Below the pieces are notes generated by a model. The model was not told the DNA's origin and did no database searches. It worked only from the letters and a program-made list of their open reading frames with translations. From positions 1 to 64,000 of the forward strand of contig CAKSWA010000004.1 in NCBI GenBank assembly GCA_934511165.1: a stretch of 64,000 nt of DNA, in the 5' to 3' direction. The position numbers were made by a program, and so were the translations under genes. Positions within the stretch are counted from its first letter, which is position 1. Every line of letters starts with the position of its first letter. Positions 8,167 through 14,911 of the stretch are shown piece by piece. The DNA is from an uncultured Oscillospiraceae bacterium (GTDB taxonomy: Bacteria > Bacillota > Clostridia > Oscillospirales > Oscillospiraceae).

Positions 8167-11082
8167 ATGAGCAGAAAAGCTTATTCGGTATGGGACTATC
8201 CGTCCAACACCAAGACCAACCCCATACCTCCAACAAAATCCTCACAGGGACGAGCCCCGTCAAACCCGACGGTGGCCGTCCCGCAGGGACAGACAAGCCA
8301 GACGACGGCACGGGCGGGCAGCAGCGTTTCGCACAGAGGAGAAAATGCCCGGCAGAACTATACGTCCCCGACAAGGGGGCGTCCGACAAGCAACGGGGTA
8401 CAGCAGAATTCCGGCAAAGGAAACCAGACGACCGACACGACCGGGACGATTGGAGCGGCCAAACCGGCCGGAACGACAAAGCCAACCACGGCGACCAAGC
8501 CGACCGGAGCGACCAAGACAACGGAGAAACCGCCCTTCCGTTCTTCGTATGCCAGCGCTGCCGATATCGCCGACATGAACGAGATCATGGGAGTGAACTC
8601 GTATACCGGCGAGGCGCAGGATGTCGCCGATGATTTTCTGCGGCAGAACGGCGTGAGCAGCAGCGAAGAGTATCAGAAGAAGTTCTTCGCCGAGCAGGAG
8701 GCAAAACGAAAGGCGCAGGAAGAGCGGGCGCGGCTGTTCCGCGAGCTGTATGGCAGCGCAGAGGACGAGGCGGAAATCCTCGGCCTGCGCGGCGGCTACA
8801 CCGGCGAGGTCGACGATCTCGTACAGGCGGAGTGGGAAAGAAATGGAGTAAGCGACGCTGCGGGCTATCGCAAAGTCGCTGATTATCAATGGAGAAACAT
8901 GATCGGCGGAGTAATGGATACGGCGAGAAACTTCGTAAACGATTTCCATTACCGCATGCAGGCCGGGCGTGCTGAGCAGATGGCGGAAAACGATGCGGTA
9001 AGAGATGCTGCCAACGGCAAAGGCAATTACGAGGAACTGTACCAGTACTACCTTGCAAAGTATCGGGAGGAAACGAGCGATTTTGTCCCGACGCAGGCAG
9101 TGAATTGGGGCGAAGCCTACAACGCCGAAACCGCGCGCATCGCGGACGAGGAAGGCTTTAACAACTATGTGAGAAGAGACGGCCAGCTTTACCGCGCCCT
9201 CGGCGCTATGGCTCCGGCACTTGCGGCGTCCGCGGCGGGCAATTTGGTTGGTGGCGCTCTAACTTTGGGCGGTGCCGCTTATGAATCGGCGCGAGCGGCA
9301 GCAACGGTCGGAAAGGTGCTTTCCGGCTCGGTGACATTCGCCTCCGCCTCCGGCAGCGCGTATGAAGAGGCGATTGCCAATGGCATAGACCCGGAGACAG
9401 CCATGCGGCTCGCCACCGCCGCGGGCGTCATAGAGCTTGGCACGGAGGCGATCAGTTCCGGTCTCGGTTCCTTCGCCGGAAAAAAGCTCGGCGTGGGCGG
9501 CGTAACGGACGGGGTAATGGAAACGCTTGTCGGAAAAGTGACAAGCGACCCCAATGTACAGAAAGCGCTTGTCACGGCAAGCAGTATTCTTGGGGAAGGC
9601 TTCGAGGAATTTATGTCCGAATGGGGCAACTATGCCGCGCAGAAGCTCCTCGGCGGTTATGACGCCAGAACGGGCAGAGAAGTTTGGCGTGACTCGCTGG
9701 AAGCCTTTCGCGACGGTGCATTCATCTCCGGCCTCCTGAACGCAACGTCTCTCCTCCAATATGGCGTCCCGCCGCAGGATGCCATTGAGGTTGGTGTTGA
9801 TGAGGCGATGACGCAGAACGACGCGTCGATGCGGGAGAATACGACCGGGAAAACGGCGGATGCAACGGTGAACATTTCAGAGACTGCCGCCCGTGTCGCC
9901 GACAGTCTCCGGGGAAAGCTGCCGGCACGCGATCTGGCGCGGTTCAACGAGGCGTTTGAAAATTCGGCGTCGGGAAAGCGGCTCGCGGAAGCGCTTGCCG
10001 GAATGAACGCCTCCGACGCTGCGAGACTGACGGAAGCGGTGACGGGCGCCGTGGCCGACGCGGTGAAGCGCGGCGAGAACTACAGCAGCCGGACGGACTT
10101 TCTGACCGACGAGAGCGTAGAGCGCATGACGGAGGCGGTGATCGCGGAAGCGGCGGAAGCGCTGGGGCTTGCTGATGCGGACGACACCGCACCGACGAGA
10201 GAGACCATTCGCGATTCCAACGTGGCGGCGCTCAAGGACATGGCGAAGGAAGCGCTCACCGAACGCCTCCAAAAAGACGGCACACTTAGAGATACCGCGG
10301 AGCGTGTACGGCAGAAGCAGGGGAGCGAAGTTTCGGATGTTTTTGATGATGCGAGCGGCGAACGCTCAAAGGAAGCTCTTTCGCCCGAGAAGAAAACGCT
10401 TTATAAGGATTACCTTGAAGGAAAGTTTGATCTCAAGGAAAGCACGGATAGAGATGGCATGTTCTCGGATCAGCCCGCTCGAAATAGTCAGGAAATCCAG
10501 AACTATATTGAAAAGCTTGAGGCAGAATCTGCAAAGATGCGGGAGGAAAGAACAAAAAAACAGATATCCGAAACAGAAATCAGAGAACGACCGGATATGT
10601 TGGCTGAAGAGAATAGCGCAAGCAAAGAACTCGTCGAGAATCCGTTCTGCGGGAAAAACAAGTTGAAATCCAATGTGAAGTATTACACGGGAGAATACAA
10701 TTACTTGTATGAAACGGATTCGCGGGGAAGAATTAATCGATTTTTTTCGGAGAAATTGCAGCTGACAGCACGCGATAAGCGCCTGAGGCATGACCCAAAC
10801 ACGCCGGGGAAAATGACATACGACGATGCAGGACATCTCATTGGTGACCGCTTTGGCGGCGCAGCTACGATCGCCAATCTTGTTTCGCAGCTGCGCAGCA
10901 TGAACAGAGGCGATTATCGCGTAATGGAGGATCATCTGGAATCTGTCATTCAAAATGGCGGAACGGTTGAAATGGAGGGAAGAATCATCTATAATGAAAC
11001 CAATCTCCGACCAGAGGGGATTTTTATAGAACTCACTATAGACGGTAAGTCGATTGAACTTTATTTTTCTAATGTACGATAG
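8167..11082 (+). CDS. Polymorphic toxin with C-terminal YeeF-like DNA/RNA non-specific endonuclease domain
   Basis: A 971-residue protein. From the N terminus I see a disordered Thr/Pro/Lys-rich region (1-125), two similar 40-residue segments around a YTGE core (about 130-240), an Ala/Gly-rich hydrophobic region (about 335-480) resembling phage-associated large proteins, a helical stretch (584-642) shared with the cassette at 11657, and a C-terminal nuclease domain (about 850-971). The nuclease has a DDAGHLIGDRFGG motif (His890) followed by NLVSQ and MNRGDY, as in Bacillus YeeF and the Endonuclea_NS_2 family. No LXG domain or signal peptide is seen, so the export route is unknown. I choose ATG 8167 over 8161 because GAAAGG is six bases before it. 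The immunity gene follows after 19 bases. The 3' third is visibly AT-richer than the rest. Confidence 0.8.
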   Translation: MSRKAYSVWDYPSNTKTNPIPPTKSSQGRAPSNPTVAVPQGQTSQTTARAGSSVSHRGENARQNYTSPTRGRPTSNGVQQNSGKGNQTTDTTGTIGAAKPAGTTKPTTATKPTGATKTTEKPPFRSSYASAADIADMNEIMGVNSYTGEAQDVADDFLRQNGVSSSEEYQKKFFAEQEAKRKAQEERARLFRELYGSAEDEAEILGLRGGYTGEVDDLVQAEWERNGVSDAAGYRKVADYQWRNMIGGVMDTARNFVNDFHYRMQAGRAEQMAENDAVRDAANGKGNYEELYQYYLAKYREETSDFVPTQAVNWGEAYNAETARIADEEGFNNYVRRDGQLYRALGAMAPALAASAAGNLVGGALTLGGAAYESARAAATVGKVLSGSVTFASASGSAYEEAIANGIDPETAMRLATAAGVIELGTEAISSGLGSFAGKKLGVGGVTDGVMETLVGKVTSDPNVQKALVTASSILGEGFEEFMSEWGNYAAQKLLGGYDARTGREVWRDSLEAFRDGAFISGLLNATSLLQYGVPPQDAIEVGVDEAMTQNDASMRENTTGKTADATVNISETAARVADSLRGKLPARDLARFNEAFENSASGKRLAEALAGMNASDAARLTEAVTGAVADAVKRGENYSSRTDFLTDESVERMTEAVIAEAAEALGLADADDTAPTRETIRDSNVAALKDMAKEALTERLQKDGTLRDTAERVRQKQGSEVSDVFDDASGERSKEALSPEKKTLYKDYLEGKFDLKESTDRDGMFSDQPARNSQEIQNYIEKLEAESAKMREERTKKQISETEIRERPDMLAEENSASKELVENPFCGKNKLKSNVKYYTGEYNYLYETDSRGRINRFFSEKLQLTARDKRLRHDPNTPGKMTYDDAGHLIGDRFGGAATIANLVSQLRSMNRGDYRVMEDHLESVIQNGGTVEMEGRIIYNETNLRPEGIFIELTIDGKSIELYFSNVR

Positions 11083-11101
11083 CTTTTGAAAGGAGCAAGA
11101 A

Positions 11102-11614
11102 ATGGATACCAAGTATGCTTTTGAAAACCAGTTTTCCGAGTTGATCAGCGATATCCTTGGCGTCTGCTATGAATATGTGGAGGGGCGCGCCGAAAAAATC
11201 TATGTTTATCTGTCGAACGAATCCCATTTACAATACTGCGGATACTTTTATAAAATCAACGGGCAAGTTGTTATGAACGGGAAACTGAATACGGCACTTC
11301 GACCGGGAGAGCCGCCGTATGATGAGGGACGCGATGTACAGCGTCGACTGGGAGAGATACTCCGAGAAGACTGGACCAAGCTTTGGACCCTGTTCCGCCA
11401 GTATGAAAGGCCTGTGCCGACGGAGATTCGGATGGTTTACGATGTGGCAACGGGAAAACCGGATGTTCGGATGCGGTATGAGCCGGTATGGTCTAAGGAA
11501 AAAGGTGGTTTTCCGCTGAAAGTCGAACTGGAGTGGTTTGCGCAGGAAGACGCAGCTGCTGGCGGCTCAGGAGAGATTCCGGATCCGTATAAAGGCATGT
11601 TCAAGAAAAAGTGA
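11102..11614 (+). CDS. YezG/DUF600-like immunity protein
   Basis: A 170-residue acidic cytoplasmic protein, 19 bases after the nuclease toxin and preceded by GAAAGGAG. The pattern RAEKIYVYLSNES, an aromatic segment ending YFYKINGQ, a central helix and the strand pair around IRMVYD and VRMRYEP fits the YezG (DUF600) family, the known inhibitors of YeeF-type nucleases. It should neutralise the toxin tail by binding its nuclease domain. The gene at 13585 is a divergent homologue. A GC hairpin terminator closes the unit at 11629. Confidence 0.75.
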   Translation: MDTKYAFENQFSELISDILGVCYEYVEGRAEKIYVYLSNESHLQYCGYFYKINGQVVMNGKLNTALRPGEPPYDEGRDVQRRLGEILREDWTKLWTLFRQYERPVPTEIRMVYDVATGKPDVRMRYEPVWSKEKGGFPLKVELEWFAQEDAAAGGSGEIPDPYKGMFKKK

Positions 11615-11628
11615 CTATCTGCATACAG

Positions 11629-11658
11629 CGCCGCCGGGGTCTCCCCGGCGGCGTTTTT
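11629..11658 (+). terminator. Cassette-end hairpin, copy 1
   Basis: CGCCGCCGGGG (11629-11639), loop TCT, CCCCGGCGGCG (11643-11653), then TTTTT. The same 11-bp stem recurs at 13159, 14116 and 14783, each time just after an immunity gene. Confidence 0.85.
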
Positions 11659-12637
11659 GTATGAGCAGAAGCTGCCGGCGCGCGATCTGGTGCGGTTCAA
11701 CGAGGCGTTTGAAAATTCGGCGTCGGGAAAGCGGCTCGCGGAAGCGCTTGCCGGAATGAACGCCTCCGACGCTGCGAGACTGACGGAAGCGGTGACGGGC
11801 ACCGCGGCCGACGCGGTGAAGCGCGGCGAGAGCTACAGCAGCCGTGAAGCCTTTCTGAACGAAGAGAGCGTAACGCGTATGGCTGGAGCAGTGCTGGAAG
11901 GCACATCCCAACTGCTTGGCCTGCCGGGCGCAGGCACTTCTTCATCAGTGAGTGCCATTCGGGATTCCCGCGAAGCGGTGATCGTTGAGCGTGCCATCAC
12001 CGCGATTGCGGGAGAGGTGCGGGATAACGATGAAATAGGAAGCGCAGTCGGGCGGATCATTCAAGCCATTGAGCAGGGGGAAAAACCGGATTATCTTGCC
12101 GGAATTCCGCATGAACAACGCGGAAACGCGATGATTTTTCCTCCAGAGTATGGTATAATGTATCCGGATGGAAAAAAATATCCGATTGTGGTCTCATCGT
12201 ATAGTGAAGCGAAGCCAATAATTAAACAGCTGGGATTGCCTAACGCACAGGCACACCATGTGGCACCAAACGCAATATATAGAGATACCACGGCCAGAAA
12301 CGAAGGCATCGCGATTTCTTTACCCGGAAATGTGTTCACAAATCCGGAAAGTGCACACGGTAAAGCTCATAATCATACAGAAACGCGATTGGACGAGTAT
12401 CGTGCGTTGAACATTAGACCGACAAATAGAGAAGCCTGTGAAATCTTTTTGGCGTCTTTACAAACTGCCGGGGTGAATAAAAATGTTGCAGAGTTCTCCC
12501 TGGATTGGATGATTCGGCAGCAGATGGAGCATGGTATATATCCTGACATGCCAATTCCAAGAATGCCGAAAAAGATTCACTTTAAAAAGAAAAATAATTT
12601 TCAGGAGGATGTGGACGATGCAGAAAGCATACAATGA
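11657..12637 (+). CDS. Silent toxin-tail cassette with AHH-like nuclease motif
   Basis: The frame is open for 326 codons but lacks a credible start: the only initiation codon at its head is a TTG inside the terminator T run with no ribosome-binding site, and the ATG at 11661 is in another frame. Residues from about 5 to 65 repeat residues 584-642 of the full toxin (176 bp, 97% identical DNA). After further weak similarity, the tail diverges and carries AHHVAPNAIYRD, GIAISLPGN and HNHTETRLDEYRA, which I read as an HNH/endonuclease VII-type (AHH-like) toxin. This is the layout of an orphan C-terminal module that could replace the tail of the intact toxin by recombination. The 3' half is AT-richer than its head. 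Specific toxin family is uncertain. Confidence 0.6.
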   Translation: MYEQKLPARDLVRFNEAFENSASGKRLAEALAGMNASDAARLTEAVTGTAADAVKRGESYSSREAFLNEESVTRMAGAVLEGTSQLLGLPGAGTSSSVSAIRDSREAVIVERAITAIAGEVRDNDEIGSAVGRIIQAIEQGEKPDYLAGIPHEQRGNAMIFPPEYGIMYPDGKKYPIVVSSYSEAKPIIKQLGLPNAQAHHVAPNAIYRDTTARNEGIAISLPGNVFTNPESAHGKAHNHTETRLDEYRALNIRPTNREACEIFLASLQTAGVNKNVAEFSLDWMIRQQMEHGIYPDMPIPRMPKKIHFKKKNNFQEDVDDAESIQ

Positions 12638-13148
12638 TCGTTACGAGGAAACGGAGCAGGACCGACAGGACGAGGAACGTTACGAACGCAAACGAAATAT
12701 GTCTATGGAAGAAAAGAAAGAAGTGTTTTCCCGCATTCCCAAAGAGGCGCTGGAAAACGCCCGCAAGATGGTTGCGGCGAGCGGACAGAAACCGTCGGAA
12801 TATACTCCGGTGACCAGAGAGTGTATGGCGGCTATGATTTACGGGATGTTATCGGCTATGTCCATTGAAGAGTTGGGATATTGTGACTTGGTAGTGATAA
12901 ACGGGATGATGGCCGCGATCGCCAACGTAGTTCTTGAAATAGAAGCAGAGTCGAGCTTTGGCTTGACAGAACGTTTGCATAAAAGCGCGAGTAAGAAAGA
13001 TCCGGAATGCAACATTAATATGAACCAGCTTATTCATATCGGCATTGACGCATATTATTGCCTCGACCGGCCGGAATTTCTGGCGAACGGGATACAAAAA
13101 GTCCTTGACGCATGTTATGCAAATTTTGGAACAGGCGAAGAAAACTGA
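12618..13148 (+). CDS. Candidate immunity protein for the AHH-like toxin tail
   Basis: A 176-residue, probably all-helical cytoplasmic protein with no family I can name. I start at ATG 12618, inside the end of the toxin tail (20-base overlap), because AGGAGG sits nine bases upstream; the frame extends further 5' without a better site. Position and overlap imply immunity to the preceding toxin tail. It is clearly homologous to the lone gene at 14239: both share GQKP..Y..VT.EC.AA.I.GML.A.S..E and the ending GTGEEN. It has its own ribosome-binding site, so it could be expressed even if the toxin tail is silent. Confidence 0.65.
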   Translation: MQKAYNDRYEETEQDRQDEERYERKRNMSMEEKKEVFSRIPKEALENARKMVAASGQKPSEYTPVTRECMAAMIYGMLSAMSIEELGYCDLVVINGMMAAIANVVLEIEAESSFGLTERLHKSASKKDPECNINMNQLIHIGIDAYYCLDRPEFLANGIQKVLDACYANFGTGEEN

Positions 13149-13169
13149 ATAAGCACCGCGCCGCCGGGG
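13128..13169 (+). repeat. 42-bp exact repeat, copy 1
   Basis: These 42 bases, covering the last codons of the immunity gene and the left arm of the hairpin, are identical to 14752-14793 at the end of the lone immunity gene. They indicate recent duplication or gene conversion between the two units. Confidence 0.9.
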
Positions 13170-13187
13170 ACACCCCGGCGGTGTTTT
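13159..13187 (+). terminator. Cassette-end hairpin, copy 2
   Basis: CGCCGCCGGGG (13159-13169), loop ACA, CCCCGGCGGTG (13173-13183; one G-T wobble), then TTTT. Same stem as at 11629. Confidence 0.8.
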
Positions 13188-13193
13188 GTGTGC

Positions 13194-13246
13194 TGGAAAA
13201 GTCCGTGATTTTTTCAGCAAAGCATGGTACAGTATAATTATGAGAA
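13194..13246 (+). repeat. Inter-cassette element, copy 1
   Basis: About 50 bases containing TCCGTGATTTTT, CAGCAAAGCATGG and TACAGTATAAT. A similar stretch follows the next hairpin (14150-14200). A perfect TATAAT at 13233-13238 could be a -10 element, but no good -35 is seen. Confidence 0.5.
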
Positions 13247-13279
13247 AAAGGACGAACTGTTACCGGGCGTCTGCCGTAT

Positions 13280-13588
13280 GTGTATAACACGCCGGGAAAG
13301 CAGCCGGGCGATCATGCCGGGCATCTGGCGGGCGACCGCTTCGGCGGCTCCGGGCAGTTGGACAACCTTGTGTCACAGTATTGGCTTGTTAGCCTGAGTT
13401 CCTATAAGAAATTGGAGAACGAATGGTACAGGGCTATACAGGACGGAAAAACGGTGGAGGTAGATGTCCGTGTCGAGTACGCGGGAGACGATTTGCGACC
13501 AAGTGCCTTTAGCATAGAGTATACGATTGACGGAGAAGAATATAGTGAACACATCACAAATGATCTATTAGGAGGACTGGGGTTATGA
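13280..13588 (+). CDS. Truncated YeeF-like endonuclease tail (third cassette)
   Basis: Codons from a GTG at 13280 (the frame is open back to a TGA at 13241) encode about 100 residues of the same nuclease family as the full toxin: DHAGHLAGDRFGGSG, then NLVSQ, LRPSAFSIEYTIDG and a C-terminal extension. The N-terminal part of the domain, including the strand before the His motif, is missing, and there is no ribosome-binding site or upstream homology block. It looks like the remnant of a tail cassette. Its stop overlaps the start of the next gene by four bases (ATGA), the usual toxin-immunity coupling. Confidence 0.6.
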   Translation: MYNTPGKQPGDHAGHLAGDRFGGSGQLDNLVSQYWLVSLSSYKKLENEWYRAIQDGKTVEVDVRVEYAGDDLRPSAFSIEYTIDGEEYSEHITNDLLGGLGL

Positions 13589-14097
13589 CCTACGGTGAGC
13601 TGCATAAATACTTGAAGGAATACAATAAAAAGGCCGCGGCGGAAGGACGCCCGTTTGAGGATCTGTTTTCTGAGTACCAAAGTGAAATGATCCGCCAGAG
13701 CATTGCCTATGCGGAAAACCGTGCAGAGAAAATTTATATCTATTCCGATCTCGAATGCGGCGCAATTATGGCGAGACCAGCCTTCATCATCGAGGGAAAA
13801 TTCTATACGGACAATGACTGGAATAGAGCAATACGCGAGGGTCGAGAATCATCTTCGCTCTCGAGAGAGGAAAAAAGAGATATACGAAGGACAATCCTGT
13901 GTTATGCTGTTGCCGTCCGCGAGCTGTGTCTGGAGTACAAAAGGGACGTACCAACGGTAATCAAGATCGTATATGACGCGAAAACCCGCCAAGTGCGAGC
14001 GCAGTACGGCTATGAGCGCCTGAAGCCCTTGAGTGATTGCGAAACCGAAATCCGCTGCCGTATGTGGTTTGACGAAATACGGGCAAACGATCTGTAA
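13585..14097 (+). CDS. YezG/DUF600-like immunity protein, second copy
   Basis: A 170-residue protein homologous to the immunity gene at 11102: both contain ENRAEKIYIY / EGRAEKIYVY, an aromatic middle strand pair, and the VIKIVYDAKTRQVRAQYGYE / IRMVYDVATGKPDVRMRYE hairpin. It starts at the ATG overlapping the truncated nuclease tail, with AGGAGG eight bases upstream. It presumably protects against the nuclease variant whose remnant precedes it. A hairpin of the cassette-end family follows. Confidence 0.7.
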   Translation: MTYGELHKYLKEYNKKAAAEGRPFEDLFSEYQSEMIRQSIAYAENRAEKIYIYSDLECGAIMARPAFIIEGKFYTDNDWNRAIREGRESSSLSREEKRDIRRTILCYAVAVRELCLEYKRDVPTVIKIVYDAKTRQVRAQYGYERLKPLSDCETEIRCRMWFDEIRANDL

Positions 14098-14115
14098 AAC
14101 CGAATCACCGCACTG

Positions 14116-14144
14116 CGCCGCCGGGGGATACCCCGGCGGCGTTT
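14116..14144 (+). terminator. Cassette-end hairpin, copy 3
   Basis: CGCCGCCGGGG (14116-14126), loop GATA, CCCCGGCGGCG (14131-14141), then TTT. Same stem as copies 1, 2 and 4. Confidence 0.75.
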
Positions 14145-14149
14145 ATACA

Positions 14150-14205
14150 TGCTCCGAAAATCCGTGATTTTTCAGGCAAGATATGGTACAGTAAATTCGC
14201 AAAAG
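14150..14205 (+). repeat. Inter-cassette element, copy 2
   Basis: Contains TCCGTGATTTTT, CAGGCAAGATATGG and TACAGTAAAT; aligns with 13194-13246. It sits between a cassette-end hairpin and the lone immunity gene, at the same relative place as copy 1. Confidence 0.5.
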
Positions 14206-14238
14206 AGTCGATATTCCATCATATCGGAGGGAAACTGC

Positions 14239-14772
14239 ATGAGTGACGATTTCAAAGAAAATCCACAGACCAGTGAAGACCCGCGGGAGAAATTGAAAGA
14301 TCTGACGGAAGAAGACATGAAGGAGATATACACAAGAATGTCGCACAGAGCGCCTGTCGCAGCAAAAAAGCTGATCGATGCGATCGGGCAGAAGCCGGAG
14401 AACTATTCACAGGTGACTTGGGAGTGCGTAGCAGCGTTGATTTTCGGAATGCTGGGAGCGATCTCCGTAGACGAGTTCAAATGCCACGACACCTATTGGA
14501 CAACAACGGAAATGTCATTTATTGCACATCTGCTTCTTGATACCCCCCCGGAAGAAAGTGTAAAGCTGGCAAAGTATCTCCTCAATAACTGCAACGAGAA
14601 GGACAATCCGGATCTAAACCCGGATGTCTGGCAGCTCATCCACTATGGTATTGATCTTTATTACATTGTCGATCAACCGGAACGGCTGAAAAAAGCCGCG
14701 CATGCCATACTTCAGGCCTGTTACAAATCCTATGGCATGGGCAAATCGTATGGAACAGGCGAAGAAAACTGA
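14239..14772 (+). CDS. Lone candidate immunity protein, homologue of the 12618 gene
   Basis: A 177-residue protein starting at ATG 14239 with GGAGG eight bases upstream (the frame itself opens earlier). It is a divergent homologue of the gene at 12618, sharing the GQKPENYSQVTWEC region, the central GMLGAIS segment and the GTGEEN end, but no toxin tail precedes it. I infer an orphan immunity gene kept to protect against toxin tails carried by siblings. Function is inferred from homology to a candidate only; no named family recognised. Confidence 0.6.
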   Translation: MSDDFKENPQTSEDPREKLKDLTEEDMKEIYTRMSHRAPVAAKKLIDAIGQKPENYSQVTWECVAALIFGMLGAISVDEFKCHDTYWTTTEMSFIAHLLLDTPPEESVKLAKYLLNNCNEKDNPDLNPDVWQLIHYGIDLYYIVDQPERLKKAAHAILQACYKSYGMGKSYGTGEEN

Positions 14773-14793
14773 ATAAGCACCGCGCCGCCGGGG
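14752..14793 (+). repeat. 42-bp exact repeat, copy 2
   Basis: Identical to 13128-13169; see that entry. Spans the end of the lone immunity gene and the left arm of hairpin copy 4. Confidence 0.9.
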
Positions 14794-14807
14794 CTCCCCC
14801 GGCGGCG
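14783..14807 (+). terminator. Cassette-end hairpin, copy 4
   Basis: CGCCGCCGGGG (14783-14793), loop CTC, CCCCGGCGGCG (14797-14807). No T run follows, so termination is doubtful; instead the bases GAAGCTGCCG appear, matching the first bases of the 176-bp homology block. Confidence 0.6.
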
Positions 14808-14863
14808 TGAAGCTGCCGAAAACCGGGGCGTTGGATTGATCCAGCGCTCCGATTTTCGGCAAG

Positions 14864-14899
14864 CAAAAACGGAAGCCCTGCTGTGCATGGCTTCCGTTT
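14864..14899 (-). terminator. Terminator after jag
   Basis: An 11-bp stem (14867-14877 with 14889-14899) followed on the minus strand by TTTTT, 12 bases past the jag stop codon. Confidence 0.8.
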
Positions 14900-14911
14900 C
14901 TGTTTAATGAT

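Noticed and set aside
11661..11700. ATG at 11661 as a start for the second toxin tail
   Set aside because: It is out of frame with the tail (reads ATG-AGC-AGA), so it cannot start it. The in-frame TTG at 11657 is within the terminator T run and has no ribosome-binding site.
11629..14807. CRISPR-like or integron attC reading of the four hairpins
   Set aside because: Copies are 650-1,500 bp apart, separated by genes, with no cas or integrase gene; terminator or cassette-boundary function explains them better.
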